Assembly: GCA_009781185.1 (NCBI GenBank)
Contig: WQYP01000013.1
Coordinates: forward strand, 1-44,657
Length of the DNA: 44,657 nucleotides
Direction: 5' to 3'
From: Phycisphaerales bacterium
GTDB taxonomy: Bacteria; Planctomycetota; Phycisphaerae; WQYP01
The notes beneath the pieces were generated by a model that was not told the DNA's origin, ran no database searches, and saw only the letters and a list, made by a program, of their open reading frames with translations. A program made the translations under genes and the position numbers. The number at the start of each line of letters is the position of its first letter. Positions within the stretch are counted from its first letter, which is position 1. Shown piece after piece: positions 24,165 to 33,162 of the stretch.

Positions 24165-25799
24165 ATGTCAATGATCACCTCGATTCTCGGCGGCGTGGGC
24201 CTGTTTCTGCTGGGCATGAGCATCATGACCAACGGGCTCAAGGCCGTGGCAGGGCCGGGATTGCGAACGATGCTCGGCAAAGCGGCGGCAACGCCGCTGT
24301 CGGGCGCGTTCTGGGGGGCTTTCGTGACGCTCATCGTGCAGTCCTCCAGTGCCACCACCATGACCACCATCGGCCTGGTCAGCGCGGGACTGCTTACCTT
24401 TGCTCAGGGACTCGGACTCGTCTTTGGCGCCAACGTCGGTACCACGGGAACAGGCTGGCTCATCGCTCTCATTGGTGTTCGTGTGTCGCTCACCGCTGCT
24501 GCGCTGCCGATGATTTTTGTGGGGGCTTTGGTCAAGCTTCTGGGCCGCGGACGTCTCTCCGCAGGCGGTGCGGCATTTGCAGGCTTCGCTCTGATTCTTT
24601 ACGGATTAACCACGCTGCAAACGGGTATGGGCGGACTGGCCCAACAGTTGAAACCGGAGAGCTTTCCCGCCGTTTCCGGATTCGGTTGGGGCTCGGGCCT
24701 GCTGGGCGTACTGGCATTGATCGGCATCGGTCTGGTCATGACCGCGGTCATGCAATCGTCCACCGCCGCCATTGCGGTCACGCTCTCGGCACATTTCGCA
24801 GGGGCCGTCGGACTCGATCAGGCATGCGCCCTGATCATCGGCCAGAACATCGGTACCGCGACAAGTTCCGCCATGGCTGCCATCGGCGCAAGCAGCACCG
24901 CCAAGCGACTGGCTCTCGCCTACATCTTATTCAAACTCATCGCCGCCCTGATCGCGATGCTGCTGTTTCCCGTCACCGTTCCTCTGCTGGTTCGTGCCGC
25001 GAGAACCATCGACGGCGTGACGCTGCTGGCCGGTTATCACACGGCTTACAACGTCATCGGCGTAGCGGTCCTGCTGCCGTTGACCCACCGATTCACGCGA
25101 TTTGTTGAGTGGATTCTGCCCGAGCGAGCTTCGCCGCTGACGCGATGTCTCGACCGTGCGGCCCTTGAAACGCCGCTGGCCACCGAGGAAGCGGTTCGGC
25201 GAACGGTGGCTCGCTCGCTCGAAACAATGTGCCGCTCCATCAGCGCCGCTCTCACATTTGCCCGTCCCATCTCTGTCGCAGAGGCCAGCGATGCTTTGCG
25301 ACAGGCGAGGGACTTCATGTCAGAAGCCAGCGGCCCACCCGAATCGCAGAAGGATGAAGAACGACTCACCAGCACACTCCACGCGCTCGATCACGCCTCT
25401 CGCCTGGCCGAAGTCGCGGCGGAGAAAGGCGAATGCCGATCGGAAGATGCACAAGCCGTGGAGTGGTGCGTTCAGGCGATGCAAAACGCTGTCCTGATCG
25501 CCGGTGAAGTAGGTGCCCTCCCCGGCACTCCGTATTTAGCCGGCAGGCTTGCCTGCCGCTCGGGCGCCACCGATTCACCCATCGAGCGAGCACTCCTCGA
25601 ACTCGAACACTGCGCAACAGCACTGAGCGACTTGCAGCGGACCCATCGCAAAGCAACCTTCAGTTCAGTCGCCGGCCGAGCGGTGAGTGCCGACGAAGCG
25701 ATCGCCCGAGTCGACGCCGTCCGCCGCATGGAAGCCTTCGCTCGTCACGCCTGGCGTTCCGCAACCCATCTCGTCGGCCCAACCACGCCCGATAAATGA
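24165..25799 (+). CDS. Na+/phosphate cotransporter (NptA/YjbB family) with PhoU-like tail
   Basis: A 544-residue membrane protein. Residues 1-310 contain about eight hydrophobic helices and the two family repeats with signature QSSSATT (about 58-64) and QSSTAAI (about 191-197), the Na+/Pi binding loops. The C-terminal 200 residues are a charged helical domain of the PhoU type, which is common in this family (YjbB). Likely role: phosphate export or uptake at the inner membrane. Repeat-flanked: the same CGTCAAGTCG repeat lies on both sides, as if the gene had been framed by a pair of elements. In frame near 25539-25559 a palindrome GCCGGCAGGCTTGCCTGCC is read (AGRLACRS). Confidence 0.93.
   Translation: MSMITSILGGVGLFLLGMSIMTNGLKAVAGPGLRTMLGKAAATPLSGAFWGAFVTLIVQSSSATTMTTIGLVSAGLLTFAQGLGLVFGANVGTTGTGWLIALIGVRVSLTAAALPMIFVGALVKLLGRGRLSAGGAAFAGFALILYGLTTLQTGMGGLAQQLKPESFPAVSGFGWGSGLLGVLALIGIGLVMTAVMQSSTAAIAVTLSAHFAGAVGLDQACALIIGQNIGTATSSAMAAIGASSTAKRLALAYILFKLIAALIAMLLFPVTVPLLVRAARTIDGVTLLAGYHTAYNVIGVAVLLPLTHRFTRFVEWILPERASPLTRCLDRAALETPLATEEAVRRTVARSLETMCRSISAALTFARPISVAEASDALRQARDFMSEASGPPESQKDEERLTSTLHALDHASRLAEVAAEKGECRSEDAQAVEWCVQAMQNAVLIAGEVGALPGTPYLAGRLACRSGATDSPIERALLELEHCATALSDLQRTHRKATFSSVAGRAVSADEAIARVDAVRRMEAFARHAWRSATHLVGPTTPDK
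25539..25559. repeat. In-frame palindrome GGCAGGCTTGCCTGCC
   Basis: A palindrome inside the PhoU-like domain of the Na/Pi cotransporter, read as AGRLACRS. A related inverted repeat GGCGGGCAAGCCCGCC is at 21778-21795, between genes. It is probably an inserted dispersed repeat. Confidence 0.6.
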
Positions 25800-25823
25800 A
25801 GCCACCGTCAGTCGTGACGGAGA

Positions 25824-25907
25824 TTCGTCAAGTCGTTAAGTCGTAAATCGTAACGATTTACCTGACGACTTGACGATTTAACGACTTGGTGACTTGACGC
25901 CTTAACG
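25824..25907. repeat. Inverted repeat, family CGTCAAGTCGTTAA (copy 2)
   Basis: Second full copy, from 25 bp after the Na/Pi gene. It pairs TTCGTCAAGTCGTTAAG with the downstream CTGACGACTTGACGATTTAACG stretch. The element ends 52 bp before the pseudopilin operon, whose promoter must lie in 25908-25958. Confidence 0.85.
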
Positions 25908-25958
25908 GACACGTGGTCAGGCGGTATTCTTAGGTGACGGATAAGCAAGGAGACGCCT

Positions 25959-27245
25959 ATGCCGATGTTTCAGTACGAAGCGCTAAACGCTGCCGGGCAG
26001 AAAGTAACGTCTGAGATCGACGCGGTTTCCGCGGACGAAGCGATCAGCAAGATTCGTTCGCAGGGCTATTTTACCACGAAGGTCAAGGAGAAGGCTGTCA
26101 AGAAGCCCAAGGGGGCTGCCGGGGGAGCTGGTGCTGCCGCCGCCGCCGGGCCTAAAAAGAAATCGTTGAACTTCAACATCAGCATCGGCGGCGTCTCGAA
26201 CAAGGTCATCACACAGTTCACACGCCAGCTCTCCACGCTTCAGGATGCAGGTCTGCCGATCCTTCGCTCTCTGAAAATTCTCTGGCAGCAGCAGAAGCCA
26301 GGCCCGCTCAAGACGATTCTCGATCAAGTCGCCAACGATGTCGAAAGCGGTTCGACGCTTTCGGATTCCATGAGCCGGCACCCGAAGGCCTTCGATCGCC
26401 TGTACACCAACATGGTGCAGGCCGGCGAAGCGGGCGGCGTGCTTGACGTGATTCTCCAGCGACTTGCCGACTTCATGGAAAAAGCCCAACGCCTCAAGAG
26501 ACGCGTCATCGGCGCAATGATTTATCCCGCTTGCGTCATCACGTTTGCCGTCATCATCGTCACCGGCATCATGATCGTCGTCGTGCCAAAGTTTAAGGAC
26601 ATCTTCCGCGACTTCGGTACCACGCTGCCCCAGCTCACCGTCTACCTCATCGCCTTTTCCGACTGGGTCGCCAACTACGGCTGGCTTTGGATCCTCTGCT
26701 CGCCCTTCATCGTTTTCTTCGGCATCAAACTCATCGGCAAAAGCCGGATCGGACGACAAATCATCGACACCGTCAAACTGAAGATCCCTATCATCGGCCA
26801 GATTCTCGCCAAAACCTCCATCGCCCGCTTCACCCGTACCCTGGGCACCCTTCTCTCCGCCGGCGTACCGATCCTCGACGCCCTCAACATCACCCGCGAC
26901 ACCGTCGGCAACACCGTCTACGAAAAAGCGCTCCAGAAAGTCCACGACGCCATCCGCGAGGGCGAATCGTTCGCCGCCCCGCTCAGGCAGGCAAAAGTCT
27001 GCGATTCGATCGTCACAAATATGATCGACGTAGGCGAAGAGACCGGCGACCTCGACAAAATGCTGATCAAAATCGCCGATAACTATGATGAAGAAGTCGA
27101 TGTTCTGGTCGGTTCGCTGGTGAGCCTGCTTGAGCCGATCATGGTCGTCGGCCTTGGCCTCATCGTCGGAACCATCGTCATCGCCCTGTTCCTCCCGCTG
27201 GTCAAGCTGATTACCTCCCTCTCGAGCGATAGCAATAAGGGCTGA
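25959..27245 (+). CDS. Type II secretion / type IV pilus inner-membrane platform protein (GspF/PilC family)
   Basis: A 428-residue inner-membrane protein that anchors the assembly ATPase to the pseudopilus machinery. N-terminal MFQYEALNAAGQKVTSEIDA is the family start; two homologous GspF domains follow, with TRQLSTLQDAGLPILRSLKI (about 86-105) and TRTLGTLLSAGVPILDALNI (about 288-307), and three membrane helices (about 195, 240, 395-415). The ribosome binding site AAGGAG (25949) sets the start. It opens a run of seven genes in one direction with small gaps, so it probably founds the operon. An ATPase (GspE/PilB) and a secretin are not in the window. Confidence 0.95.
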   Translation: MPMFQYEALNAAGQKVTSEIDAVSADEAISKIRSQGYFTTKVKEKAVKKPKGAAGGAGAAAAAGPKKKSLNFNISIGGVSNKVITQFTRQLSTLQDAGLPILRSLKILWQQQKPGPLKTILDQVANDVESGSTLSDSMSRHPKAFDRLYTNMVQAGEAGGVLDVILQRLADFMEKAQRLKRRVIGAMIYPACVITFAVIIVTGIMIVVVPKFKDIFRDFGTTLPQLTVYLIAFSDWVANYGWLWILCSPFIVFFGIKLIGKSRIGRQIIDTVKLKIPIIGQILAKTSIARFTRTLGTLLSAGVPILDALNITRDTVGNTVYEKALQKVHDAIREGESFAAPLRQAKVCDSIVTNMIDVGEETGDLDKMLIKIADNYDEEVDVLVGSLVSLLEPIMVVGLGLIVGTIVIALFLPLVKLITSLSSDSNKG

Positions 27246-27305
27246 TCCGCAGTTGGGTTCCGAACGTGAAGGTTGTTTCTAACGTCGTTTGAATTGGGGT
27301 GTTCT

Positions 27306-28472
27306 GTGAAATCGCATCGACTCGGTCGGCAAAAGGCTTCAGGCTTCACCCTTGTTGAATTGCTGGTGGTGCTTGCCGTCATTGTCATTCTGGTGAGTAT
27401 CATGGTACCCGCGGTCTCCGCGGCCCGGAATCATGCCAAAAAAGCTCAGGCGAGCGCTCAACTGGCGGGGATTTCGACCGCCATCAACATGTACTTCCAG
27501 ATTTTCGACGCCTATCCGGGGCCCTATGGGCCGCTGGACACCACGACTGCGTCCTCCGCGCGTAAACTCACCGGCACGCAGAACCTGCTGCTGGGACTCG
27601 CTTTCGGCATGTATGATCCAAACGCCTTTGGCAACAACCCCAATCCGTACCCCGATGCGGTCAATCCGATCAACCCGCAACCGATGCCCACCAGCGCCTA
27701 TCCCATCGGCGGCAGTTCTATCTCCTATTTTGTCGACGCGGCCAAGCCCTTCTACGTCAGGGATCTTTCCAGCAAATCGGTTGCCGGAACAGTTTCCGGA
27801 GCGGTTGCCGGAGTCTACAAAACCTATCCCGCGTTTTATTCGGTCGGCGCGAACACGCTATCTCCTGCCGGAGTGTCCGACTCCAACGGTAATTGGACAG
27901 CGAATAATTGGCAGCCCAGCGGGGTGTACACTAATTATCCCGAAGGAAGACAAGGTTCCACAGACACGGCCAAAGGAACGACCTCCTGTTGGGCTTTTCC
28001 GACTATTGTAGACACTTTCGATGACCCGCTGCCGATTCTCTACTACCGCCGAACGCCCGGCGTGGAAGGCACGGGAACGGTGGTGTCTAACTACCCAAAC
28101 CTCGTCAACACGATGAACTCTCCGCCCATCGTTTCCATGAATACCTCGACACTGGCTTCTTACTACCTCATGGATAACGCCGACTACACGAACGCTAGCG
28201 GACAAGGCTCTTACATTTTGCTGAGCACGCCGTCAGGCAGCACTTTTGGGCAGTCGTATAACAACTGGACCGATGGCAAAGGAAATCTGCATGTGTTTAA
28301 TGAGCTGGTTCTGGCCGACAGGGTCAGTACGTTCGTGGGCACCACCGCGACCGCCCGTGGCGGATACGTCCTCATCAGTGCGGGAATAGACCGCTTCTAC
28401 GGAAACGTCGGGGTCAAAGGGGCAAGAAGTATATCTAATGCCACCGATGACATCGTGGTCGTCGGACCTTGA
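27306..28472 (+). CDS. Pseudopilin / type IV pilin-like protein 1
   Basis: A 388-residue prepilin-like protein. The leader MKSHRLGRQKASG ends at a Gly, followed by FTLVELLVVLAVIVILVSIM, the class III signal: cleavage between Gly13 and Phe14, with Glu at +5. The N-terminal helix anchors it until assembly. The long C-terminal part (Asn/Ser/Tyr-rich, residues 120-388) has no recognised fold and is far longer than typical GspG (about 140). The start is GTG at 27306; an upstream in-frame ATG at 27273 would add an improbable leader. It follows the GspF-like gene by 60 bp. Confidence 0.85.
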   Translation: MKSHRLGRQKASGFTLVELLVVLAVIVILVSIMVPAVSAARNHAKKAQASAQLAGISTAINMYFQIFDAYPGPYGPLDTTTASSARKLTGTQNLLLGLAFGMYDPNAFGNNPNPYPDAVNPINPQPMPTSAYPIGGSSISYFVDAAKPFYVRDLSSKSVAGTVSGAVAGVYKTYPAFYSVGANTLSPAGVSDSNGNWTANNWQPSGVYTNYPEGRQGSTDTAKGTTSCWAFPTIVDTFDDPLPILYYRRTPGVEGTGTVVSNYPNLVNTMNSPPIVSMNTSTLASYYLMDNADYTNASGQGSYILLSTPSGSTFGQSYNNWTDGKGNLHVFNELVLADRVSTFVGTTATARGGYVLISAGIDRFYGNVGVKGARSISNATDDIVVVGP

Positions 28473-28510
28473 TCTAACGCGGGCATCTTGCCCGCAAAAC
28501 GAATGCGAAA

Positions 28511-29404
28511 GTGAACGGCATGCTTCCTTACCGAAAAAATCGTACCTCAGGCAGAACCGGCTTCACGCTCGTCGAGCTCTTGGTCGTGATTGCCATCATT
28601 GTGCTGCTGATCGGAATTTTGATTCCTACCGTCGGGTCCGTCCGCAAGCAGGCCAAAATTGCCGCCACGAACAGTCTACTCTCAACGCTCAGCACCGCGT
28701 TGGAGCACTACCACAACGATTTCAATATGTATCCCTCCTCGACCACGTACTACTCGACTACGCCCTCGGGCTCGAACTCGCCTTATGCTTACGGTGAGAA
28801 ATTAGGCACTGTACTCAATGGCCGTGCTCCTTGCCTGCTGGCTCAGGGGCTGATGGGCTATCTGCCCTATGACGTCGACGGCTGCGGGCCCACGCTCTCT
28901 GGTGGTGGGCCGTCCCCCAATGCCCCCACTTCTACCAATCCCGGCGATCCCAGCTTCGGTTTCCGGGTAGGAAGGCAGGGTTCCGGGAGAATCTACGGTC
29001 CCTATATGCCATCGGACAGCCAAAACTATCGCGTGAATCTCGATAAACCAGGGAACACAAACGACCAGTCCTTCATCGATATCTTCGGCAACGAAATTCT
29101 GTATTACTGTGCGGCAAAAATCACCGATCCAAGGCGGGTTTTCGTTCAGACGGCGGACAACTATTCGTACTTCGTTTCTGATGACAACGCCGCCATCAAG
29201 AACGCCAATGGTTCTATTCCGAACAACAAGCCGGAGACGCAAAGCAATGCCGACTTCTTCCAGTTGTTGGGCGTGAGCGGAAACTCGTTCAACGATAGCA
29301 ATCTGCCCGCCACGTTGTTGGGACGGGACAGTTATCTCCTGATTTCCGCCGGATGCAACGGCACTTATTTCACCAAAGACAACCTTGTCGCCGCCAAACC
29401 ATGA
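28511..29404 (+). CDS. Pseudopilin / type IV pilin-like protein 2
   Basis: A 297-residue prepilin-like protein. The leader MNGMLPYRKNRTSGRTG is followed by FTLVELLVVIAIIVLLIGIL with the Gly/Phe cleavage site and Glu at +5. The mature part contains a Tyr/Ser/Pro-rich loop and ends in LLISAGCNGTYFTKDNLVAA; the latter resembles the last part of the previous protein (LISAGIDRFYGN). The two may be paralogues. Start GTG at 28511 (alternative ATG at 28520). A hairpin GCGGGCATCTTGCCCGC lies in the 38-bp gap before it. Confidence 0.85.
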   Translation: MNGMLPYRKNRTSGRTGFTLVELLVVIAIIVLLIGILIPTVGSVRKQAKIAATNSLLSTLSTALEHYHNDFNMYPSSTTYYSTTPSGSNSPYAYGEKLGTVLNGRAPCLLAQGLMGYLPYDVDGCGPTLSGGGPSPNAPTSTNPGDPSFGFRVGRQGSGRIYGPYMPSDSQNYRVNLDKPGNTNDQSFIDIFGNEILYYCAAKITDPRRVFVQTADNYSYFVSDDNAAIKNANGSIPNNKPETQSNADFFQLLGVSGNSFNDSNLPATLLGRDSYLLISAGCNGTYFTKDNLVAAKP

Positions 29405-29429
29405 TCGCGACTCTTTTTGAAGGACTTGC

Positions 29430-29963
29430 ATGGCTCGCCAGATAACAATTTCTCAAGTTTCGCCACACCGGCCTTCTCGCCGCCGCGCCGGGTTTACGCT
29501 CATTGAGCTGATGATCGTGGCTGCCGTGATCATCGTCCTCGCCGGCATCACGTTAGCGGTGGGAATTTCCGCGAAACATGGTGCGGGCATTCGCAAGACA
29601 AAGGAAACGCTCCAAGCGTTGGACGGGATAATGAAGGACTACTTGGCTGCGGGCAATCCCGAACCGGTGGCATCGCCGCCGGCGCCGGTGAACAATCCCG
29701 ATCAAACCGTTTGGGTGCAGGCCTTGCGAACCTCGCCGGACCTTGCCAACAAACTCGCCGGTTTCACCACGAAGATGACGAACAACGGCTATCTGACCAT
29801 CCTCGACGCCTTCGGCAATGCCATCGGCTATGTCCCGTCCAAAAGCACCGGTAACACCGTGACGACACCCGGCTACTTCCAAAGCGCAGGACCGGACGGA
29901 CTCTTCGGCGACTCAAACGGCCACAACGGAGCCGACGACATCTTCAGCATGGACCCGCAATAA
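29430..29963 (+). CDS. Pseudopilin 3
   Basis: A 177-residue prepilin-like protein, the closest in size to GspG/GspH. The leader ends RRRAG, followed by FTLIELMIVAAVIIVLAGIT, Glu at +5. The C-terminal half ends in YFQSAGPDGLFGDSNGHNGADDIFSMDP, a pattern (SAGPDGxFG..DDI) widely seen in planctomycete pseudopilins and in GspG, where acidic residues bind calcium. The ATG at 29430 has GAAGGA seven bases upstream. Confidence 0.88.
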   Translation: MARQITISQVSPHRPSRRRAGFTLIELMIVAAVIIVLAGITLAVGISAKHGAGIRKTKETLQALDGIMKDYLAAGNPEPVASPPAPVNNPDQTVWVQALRTSPDLANKLAGFTTKMTNNGYLTILDAFGNAIGYVPSKSTGNTVTTPGYFQSAGPDGLFGDSNGHNGADDIFSMDPQ

Positions 29964-29978
29964 ATCGGAGATTCGATC

Positions 29979-30761
29979 GTGAAATACGATGGCATTGATT
30001 CAAGTTCTCAGCGATGCGACAAGGCGATTGCCCGCAGACCTGGTCGCCACGGATTTACCCTTGTCGAACTGTTAGTAGTGGTGGCCGTCGTTCTGATCCT
30101 GGCGGGCATCGTCGCGCCGTCGGTGAAAAACATGCTTCGAGGCAACGGCCAGACGCAAGCCGTCAACGTCATCCGCGCCTATCTTGTCACCGCACGCTCC
30201 GTCGCCATCTCGCAGCATCGCCAGGCCGGCGTCGTGTTCTTCGAGGAAACCGCCGCTTCGGGCGCATTCCATGCCGGTCAGACCGCCATGCAGATCATGA
30301 TTGAATCGCCCGATCAGACCGGGGCAACGACAGGCAATACGATTTTCACGTATTACAGCAAGGATCGCGAATATCTTCCCAAGGGGATTCAGGTCTCGGT
30401 TTTGAAGGGGGATGCGACTGCTATCACCGGCACCGAGACCGGCAGCGGCAGCAACACCGCAAAAAACCGCGTGATTCTCTTTGACGCTAACGGGCAATTA
30501 CTCTTGAGAAACGGCATCGCACGAACAAGTTACACGGGCACCACGGATGGTGTATATCCTGATGCCTATACCGATTGGAATCTCATAGCGCATAACGGCA
30601 CCTCATCCCAGGCCGTAAGTACTCCCGCCGTGATGATCTTCAACATGACAGATTTCCAAGCCTATATCAGCAACCAGAGCAATCCTGACTTAACCGCCTG
30701 GATTCAGCAGAACGCCGACATATTGGTGGTTAACGCTTACACGGGAAGCCTTATCCAATGA
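29979..30761 (+). CDS. Pseudopilin 4 (GspH-like)
   Basis: A 260-residue prepilin-like protein. The leader MKYDGIDSSSQRCDKAIARRPGRHG ends in Gly25, followed by FTLVELLVVVAVVLILAGIV. The mature part starts MLRGNGQTQAVNVIRAYLVTARSVAISQHRQAGVVF, which matches the GspH/FimT-like N-terminal helix-to-strand pattern. The start codon is GTG (GGAG nine bases before it). It overlaps the next start by 4 bp (ATGA at 30758-30761). Confidence 0.85.
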   Translation: MKYDGIDSSSQRCDKAIARRPGRHGFTLVELLVVVAVVLILAGIVAPSVKNMLRGNGQTQAVNVIRAYLVTARSVAISQHRQAGVVFFEETAASGAFHAGQTAMQIMIESPDQTGATTGNTIFTYYSKDREYLPKGIQVSVLKGDATAITGTETGSGSNTAKNRVILFDANGQLLLRNGIARTSYTGTTDGVYPDAYTDWNLIAHNGTSSQAVSTPAVMIFNMTDFQAYISNQSNPDLTAWIQQNADILVVNAYTGSLIQ

Positions 30762-31636
30762 AAATGGCCGATACCTACAATTTCACCCGTGGCATCGGCG
30801 TCCCGCCGATGTTCCGTCGTCTCCTTCGCCGCGGGCTTACGCTCATTGAAGTCCTCATCGCGGTTTTCATCCTTGGCATCGGCCTGATCATGGTAATCAC
30901 CGTCTTCCCGGTAGGAGGGGAATGGACGCGCCAGGCGACGGAGGCCACCATTGCGCAAAACGTCGCCCAAAACGCTCTGGCAATTTTGCAGACGCATTGT
31001 CCGCCTTCGAGCACCACGGTAAGTGTTGCGACGGGTACTGTCGCCAACCAGATTGCCGCCAGCAATCTGGTGGCATTTCCGGGCCTCGCGCGAACTGGCG
31101 ACTCCACGTGTATTCCCGTCTCTGAAATGTGCTACCAATTCGGAGCGGAATCTCCCTGTCCGGCAGACCCGCTGAAAGCCACGTACTTCTGGACCGCCAT
31201 GGTACGTCTGGTGCCCAACCAGGTTCTTGCTCCCTACCTCAAATACGACGTGTACATCCTGGTCTTCAAAAAAGGCTCCGCCGATCAACTTTATAGCAGC
31301 ACTGGAGAAATTACGGGTGTAAGGGATGTCACAAAACCTTGCCAACCCACTCTTCTCAAGGTCTCCTATTCTTCAGGAAATTTCGATACACCAACTCAAA
31401 AGATCGTGAATGCCGTGCCAGCAATCGACGCCTACGGCATCGGCGTGCAATCCGGCACCGTCTTTCGCCAAGGCGTTTGGTCAGGCGCCGGGACACCACG
31501 ACCTTTGCTTCAAGGCATGACAGCGCCAACCGGTTCGCCTACCGAACAAGTCATCGTCGGCATGCCGCCCGACGGCGGCACCGTTTCGCCGCTGGTGTAT
31601 GTCTATCAGACCACGCTTTGCTGGAGAGCCCAGTAA
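30758..31636 (+). CDS. Pseudopilin 5 (GspI/PilV-like)
   Basis: A 292-residue prepilin-like protein. It starts inside the stop codon of the previous gene (ATGA), so translation is probably coupled. The 26-residue leader (MKMADTYNFTRGIGVPPMFR RLLRRG, split here for length) ends in Gly, followed by LTLIEVLIAVFILGIGLIMV, with Leu instead of Phe at +1 and Glu at +5, typical for GspI/PilV-type minor pilins. The leader phrase RGIGVPPMFR is encoded by a 26-bp repeat (30788-30813) that recurs in the HEAT gene. Confidence 0.82.
   Translation: MKMADTYNFTRGIGVPPMFRRLLRRGLTLIEVLIAVFILGIGLIMVITVFPVGGEWTRQATEATIAQNVAQNALAILQTHCPPSSTTVSVATGTVANQIAASNLVAFPGLARTGDSTCIPVSEMCYQFGAESPCPADPLKATYFWTAMVRLVPNQVLAPYLKYDVYILVFKKGSADQLYSSTGEITGVRDVTKPCQPTLLKVSYSSGNFDTPTQKIVNAVPAIDAYGIGVQSGTVFRQGVWSGAGTPRPLLQGMTAPTGSPTEQVIVGMPPDGGTVSPLVYVYQTTLCWRAQ
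30788..30813. repeat. Dispersed 26-bp repeat in pseudopilin leader
   Basis: CGTGGCATCGGCGT(C/T)CCGCCGATGTT: one copy here and one at 3437-3462, differing at one base. The core CATCGGCG/CGCCGATG is palindromic. Here it is read RGIGVPPMF on the plus strand, and in the HEAT gene NIGGTPMPR on the minus strand. Confidence 0.8.
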
Positions 31637-31658
31637 CGCTCACCTTCAGGTGCCTTTT

Positions 31659-33125
31659 ATGATTGCCACAAGGACAACTTCTCCCCCCTCTAGCCCCCGG
31701 CTCTGCCGGGGGAGCGGACCTGTAATGCCCGTTCCGTCAGAACTGTACCGGTATACCCCCCCGGCAGAGCCGAGGGCTAATCGCAGAGGTCTCACGCTCA
31801 TTGAGATGATGGTTGCCGTGAGCATTTTGATCATTGTGATGCTGGCCGTGGGGCTGATCTTCGGTTCCGCGTCCAAAGCCGTCGGCACCTCCCAGAAACT
31901 GCTCGATATGATCTCCAATGTCCGGGCCGTGCAATGGCAGCTCGATCGCGACCTCGCAGGACTCGATAAAAATGGCTTCCTTGTGATTCGTTGCGGCAGT
32001 TTCCAGGATGTCGCCTCGGTGACTCACCGCTGTGACCTGATTTCGTTTATTTCCTCCGGCTCCTTTCAGCACCGAACAGGCTCCACACAATCTGCCAGTA
32101 GTTCTTCTGTTTTCACAGAGAATGCTACGGTTGCTCCCAGTGCCTTTATCACCTGGGGGCAACTCGTCATGGAGAAGGCCAACCCCAATCCGGCGAATTC
32201 TGATTACCTTGGGAACAACCAAACCTATTGGATTCCCTTAACTCAACCTCCAACCGGGACCTATCGAGATGCGACCTCGTCGACTGGATACTCTTCCGCT
32301 GGCATGACTCTCGGGCGAAACGCCATGTTGCTGGCGCCGCAAAATACTGGAACGACGAATATCACGCCGATGGGGGCGCTTTCCCTGGCAGCCTACACGA
32401 ATCAGACCGCTAGCGGAAGTTCCGGTTCCGCAATCGACTATTATTCGAACGAGCTGCCTACTGCCAATACCTCATTTGACAGCGGCGCGCATATCACGCA
32501 GTCCAGGATTGACCTTGCCGCTACCACGCCTCCCGACATCATGGCTCGCATTCAGCAGATTCTCGGCAACAACCGCAATACGGGTACCCCTGAAGCATAT
32601 TTCGAAGCCGAACATTTCTGCTACAGACGAGGCGCCGTTTGCAGCGTTTATGACGGCGTGGCAAGCACGAACAATTACGCTCTGCTCAACGGCTATTTCC
32701 GCATGCATCCCATCGCCCTCCAGGGAGTGACCTCCTTTGCGATCGATTGGACCGACGGCTCGGAAACGCTTGGCTCCGCTGATGTGGACCTGATCACGGG
32801 CAACACGGTGACCATTGACCTGATCGGAACCACCAAGTGGTACGGCATATACGATTATCAAAAAGGCGCGTCATCGAAGGGCATCCTTTTTAATACCGGC
32901 CCGACAACGGCGGTCATTGATCACGGCAACACACCCATCCAAATCGGCGCCCTTAGCCAACTTGCGAATACCACGCTCGGCGATAAGTATGTGGCGATTT
33001 TCTCCTACGACACGCCGCGTACGTCCTGGCCGACAGCCCTGCGTTTCCGCTACCACGTCGACGATCCCACCGGCCGGCTGTCTGGCGGACGCGATTTCGT
33101 TCAGATTGTCAAGCTTCCCGATTAA
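31659..33125 (+). CDS. Pseudopilin 6 (GspJ/PilW-like) with repeat-derived leader
   Basis: A 488-residue prepilin-like protein. A long leader (MIATRTTSPPSSPRLCRGSG ... PRANRRG, about 45 residues) precedes LTLIEMMVAVSILIIVMLAV, with Gly/Leu cleavage and Glu at +5. The mature start GLIFGSASKAVGTSQKLLDM and ISNVRAVQWQLDRDLAGLD resembles GspJ/PilW minor pilins. Most of the leader is encoded by an inverted repeat (arms 31692-31712 and 31756-31778). A short leader (as in the other pilins) would remain if this insertion were removed. The rest of the protein has no named domain. Confidence 0.82.
   Translation: MIATRTTSPPSSPRLCRGSGPVMPVPSELYRYTPPAEPRANRRGLTLIEMMVAVSILIIVMLAVGLIFGSASKAVGTSQKLLDMISNVRAVQWQLDRDLAGLDKNGFLVIRCGSFQDVASVTHRCDLISFISSGSFQHRTGSTQSASSSSVFTENATVAPSAFITWGQLVMEKANPNPANSDYLGNNQTYWIPLTQPPTGTYRDATSSTGYSSAGMTLGRNAMLLAPQNTGTTNITPMGALSLAAYTNQTASGSSGSAIDYYSNELPTANTSFDSGAHITQSRIDLAATTPPDIMARIQQILGNNRNTGTPEAYFEAEHFCYRRGAVCSVYDGVASTNNYALLNGYFRMHPIALQGVTSFAIDWTDGSETLGSADVDLITGNTVTIDLIGTTKWYGIYDYQKGASSKGILFNTGPTTAVIDHGNTPIQIGALSQLANTTLGDKYVAIFSYDTPRTSWPTALRFRYHVDDPTGRLSGGRDFVQIVKLPD
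31692..31778. repeat. Inverted repeat AGCCCCCGGCTCTGCCGGGG inside a leader sequence
   Basis: Arms 31692-31712 and 31756-31778 are imperfect reverse complements of the CCCGGCTCTGCCGGG family, separated by 43 bp. It sits within the prepeptide-coding part of the GspJ-like gene. A further copy with the same arms is at 36651-36718. Confidence 0.8.
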
Positions 33126-33162
33126 GTTGCACGCACTCGGCCCGACGGCCGCGGAGGTCCTT

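Noticed and set aside
32917..33162. Upstream extension of the GspK-like gene
   Set aside because: It overlaps the previous pseudopilin in another frame; the ATG at 33163 has GGAGG and a proper basic leader plus membrane helix.
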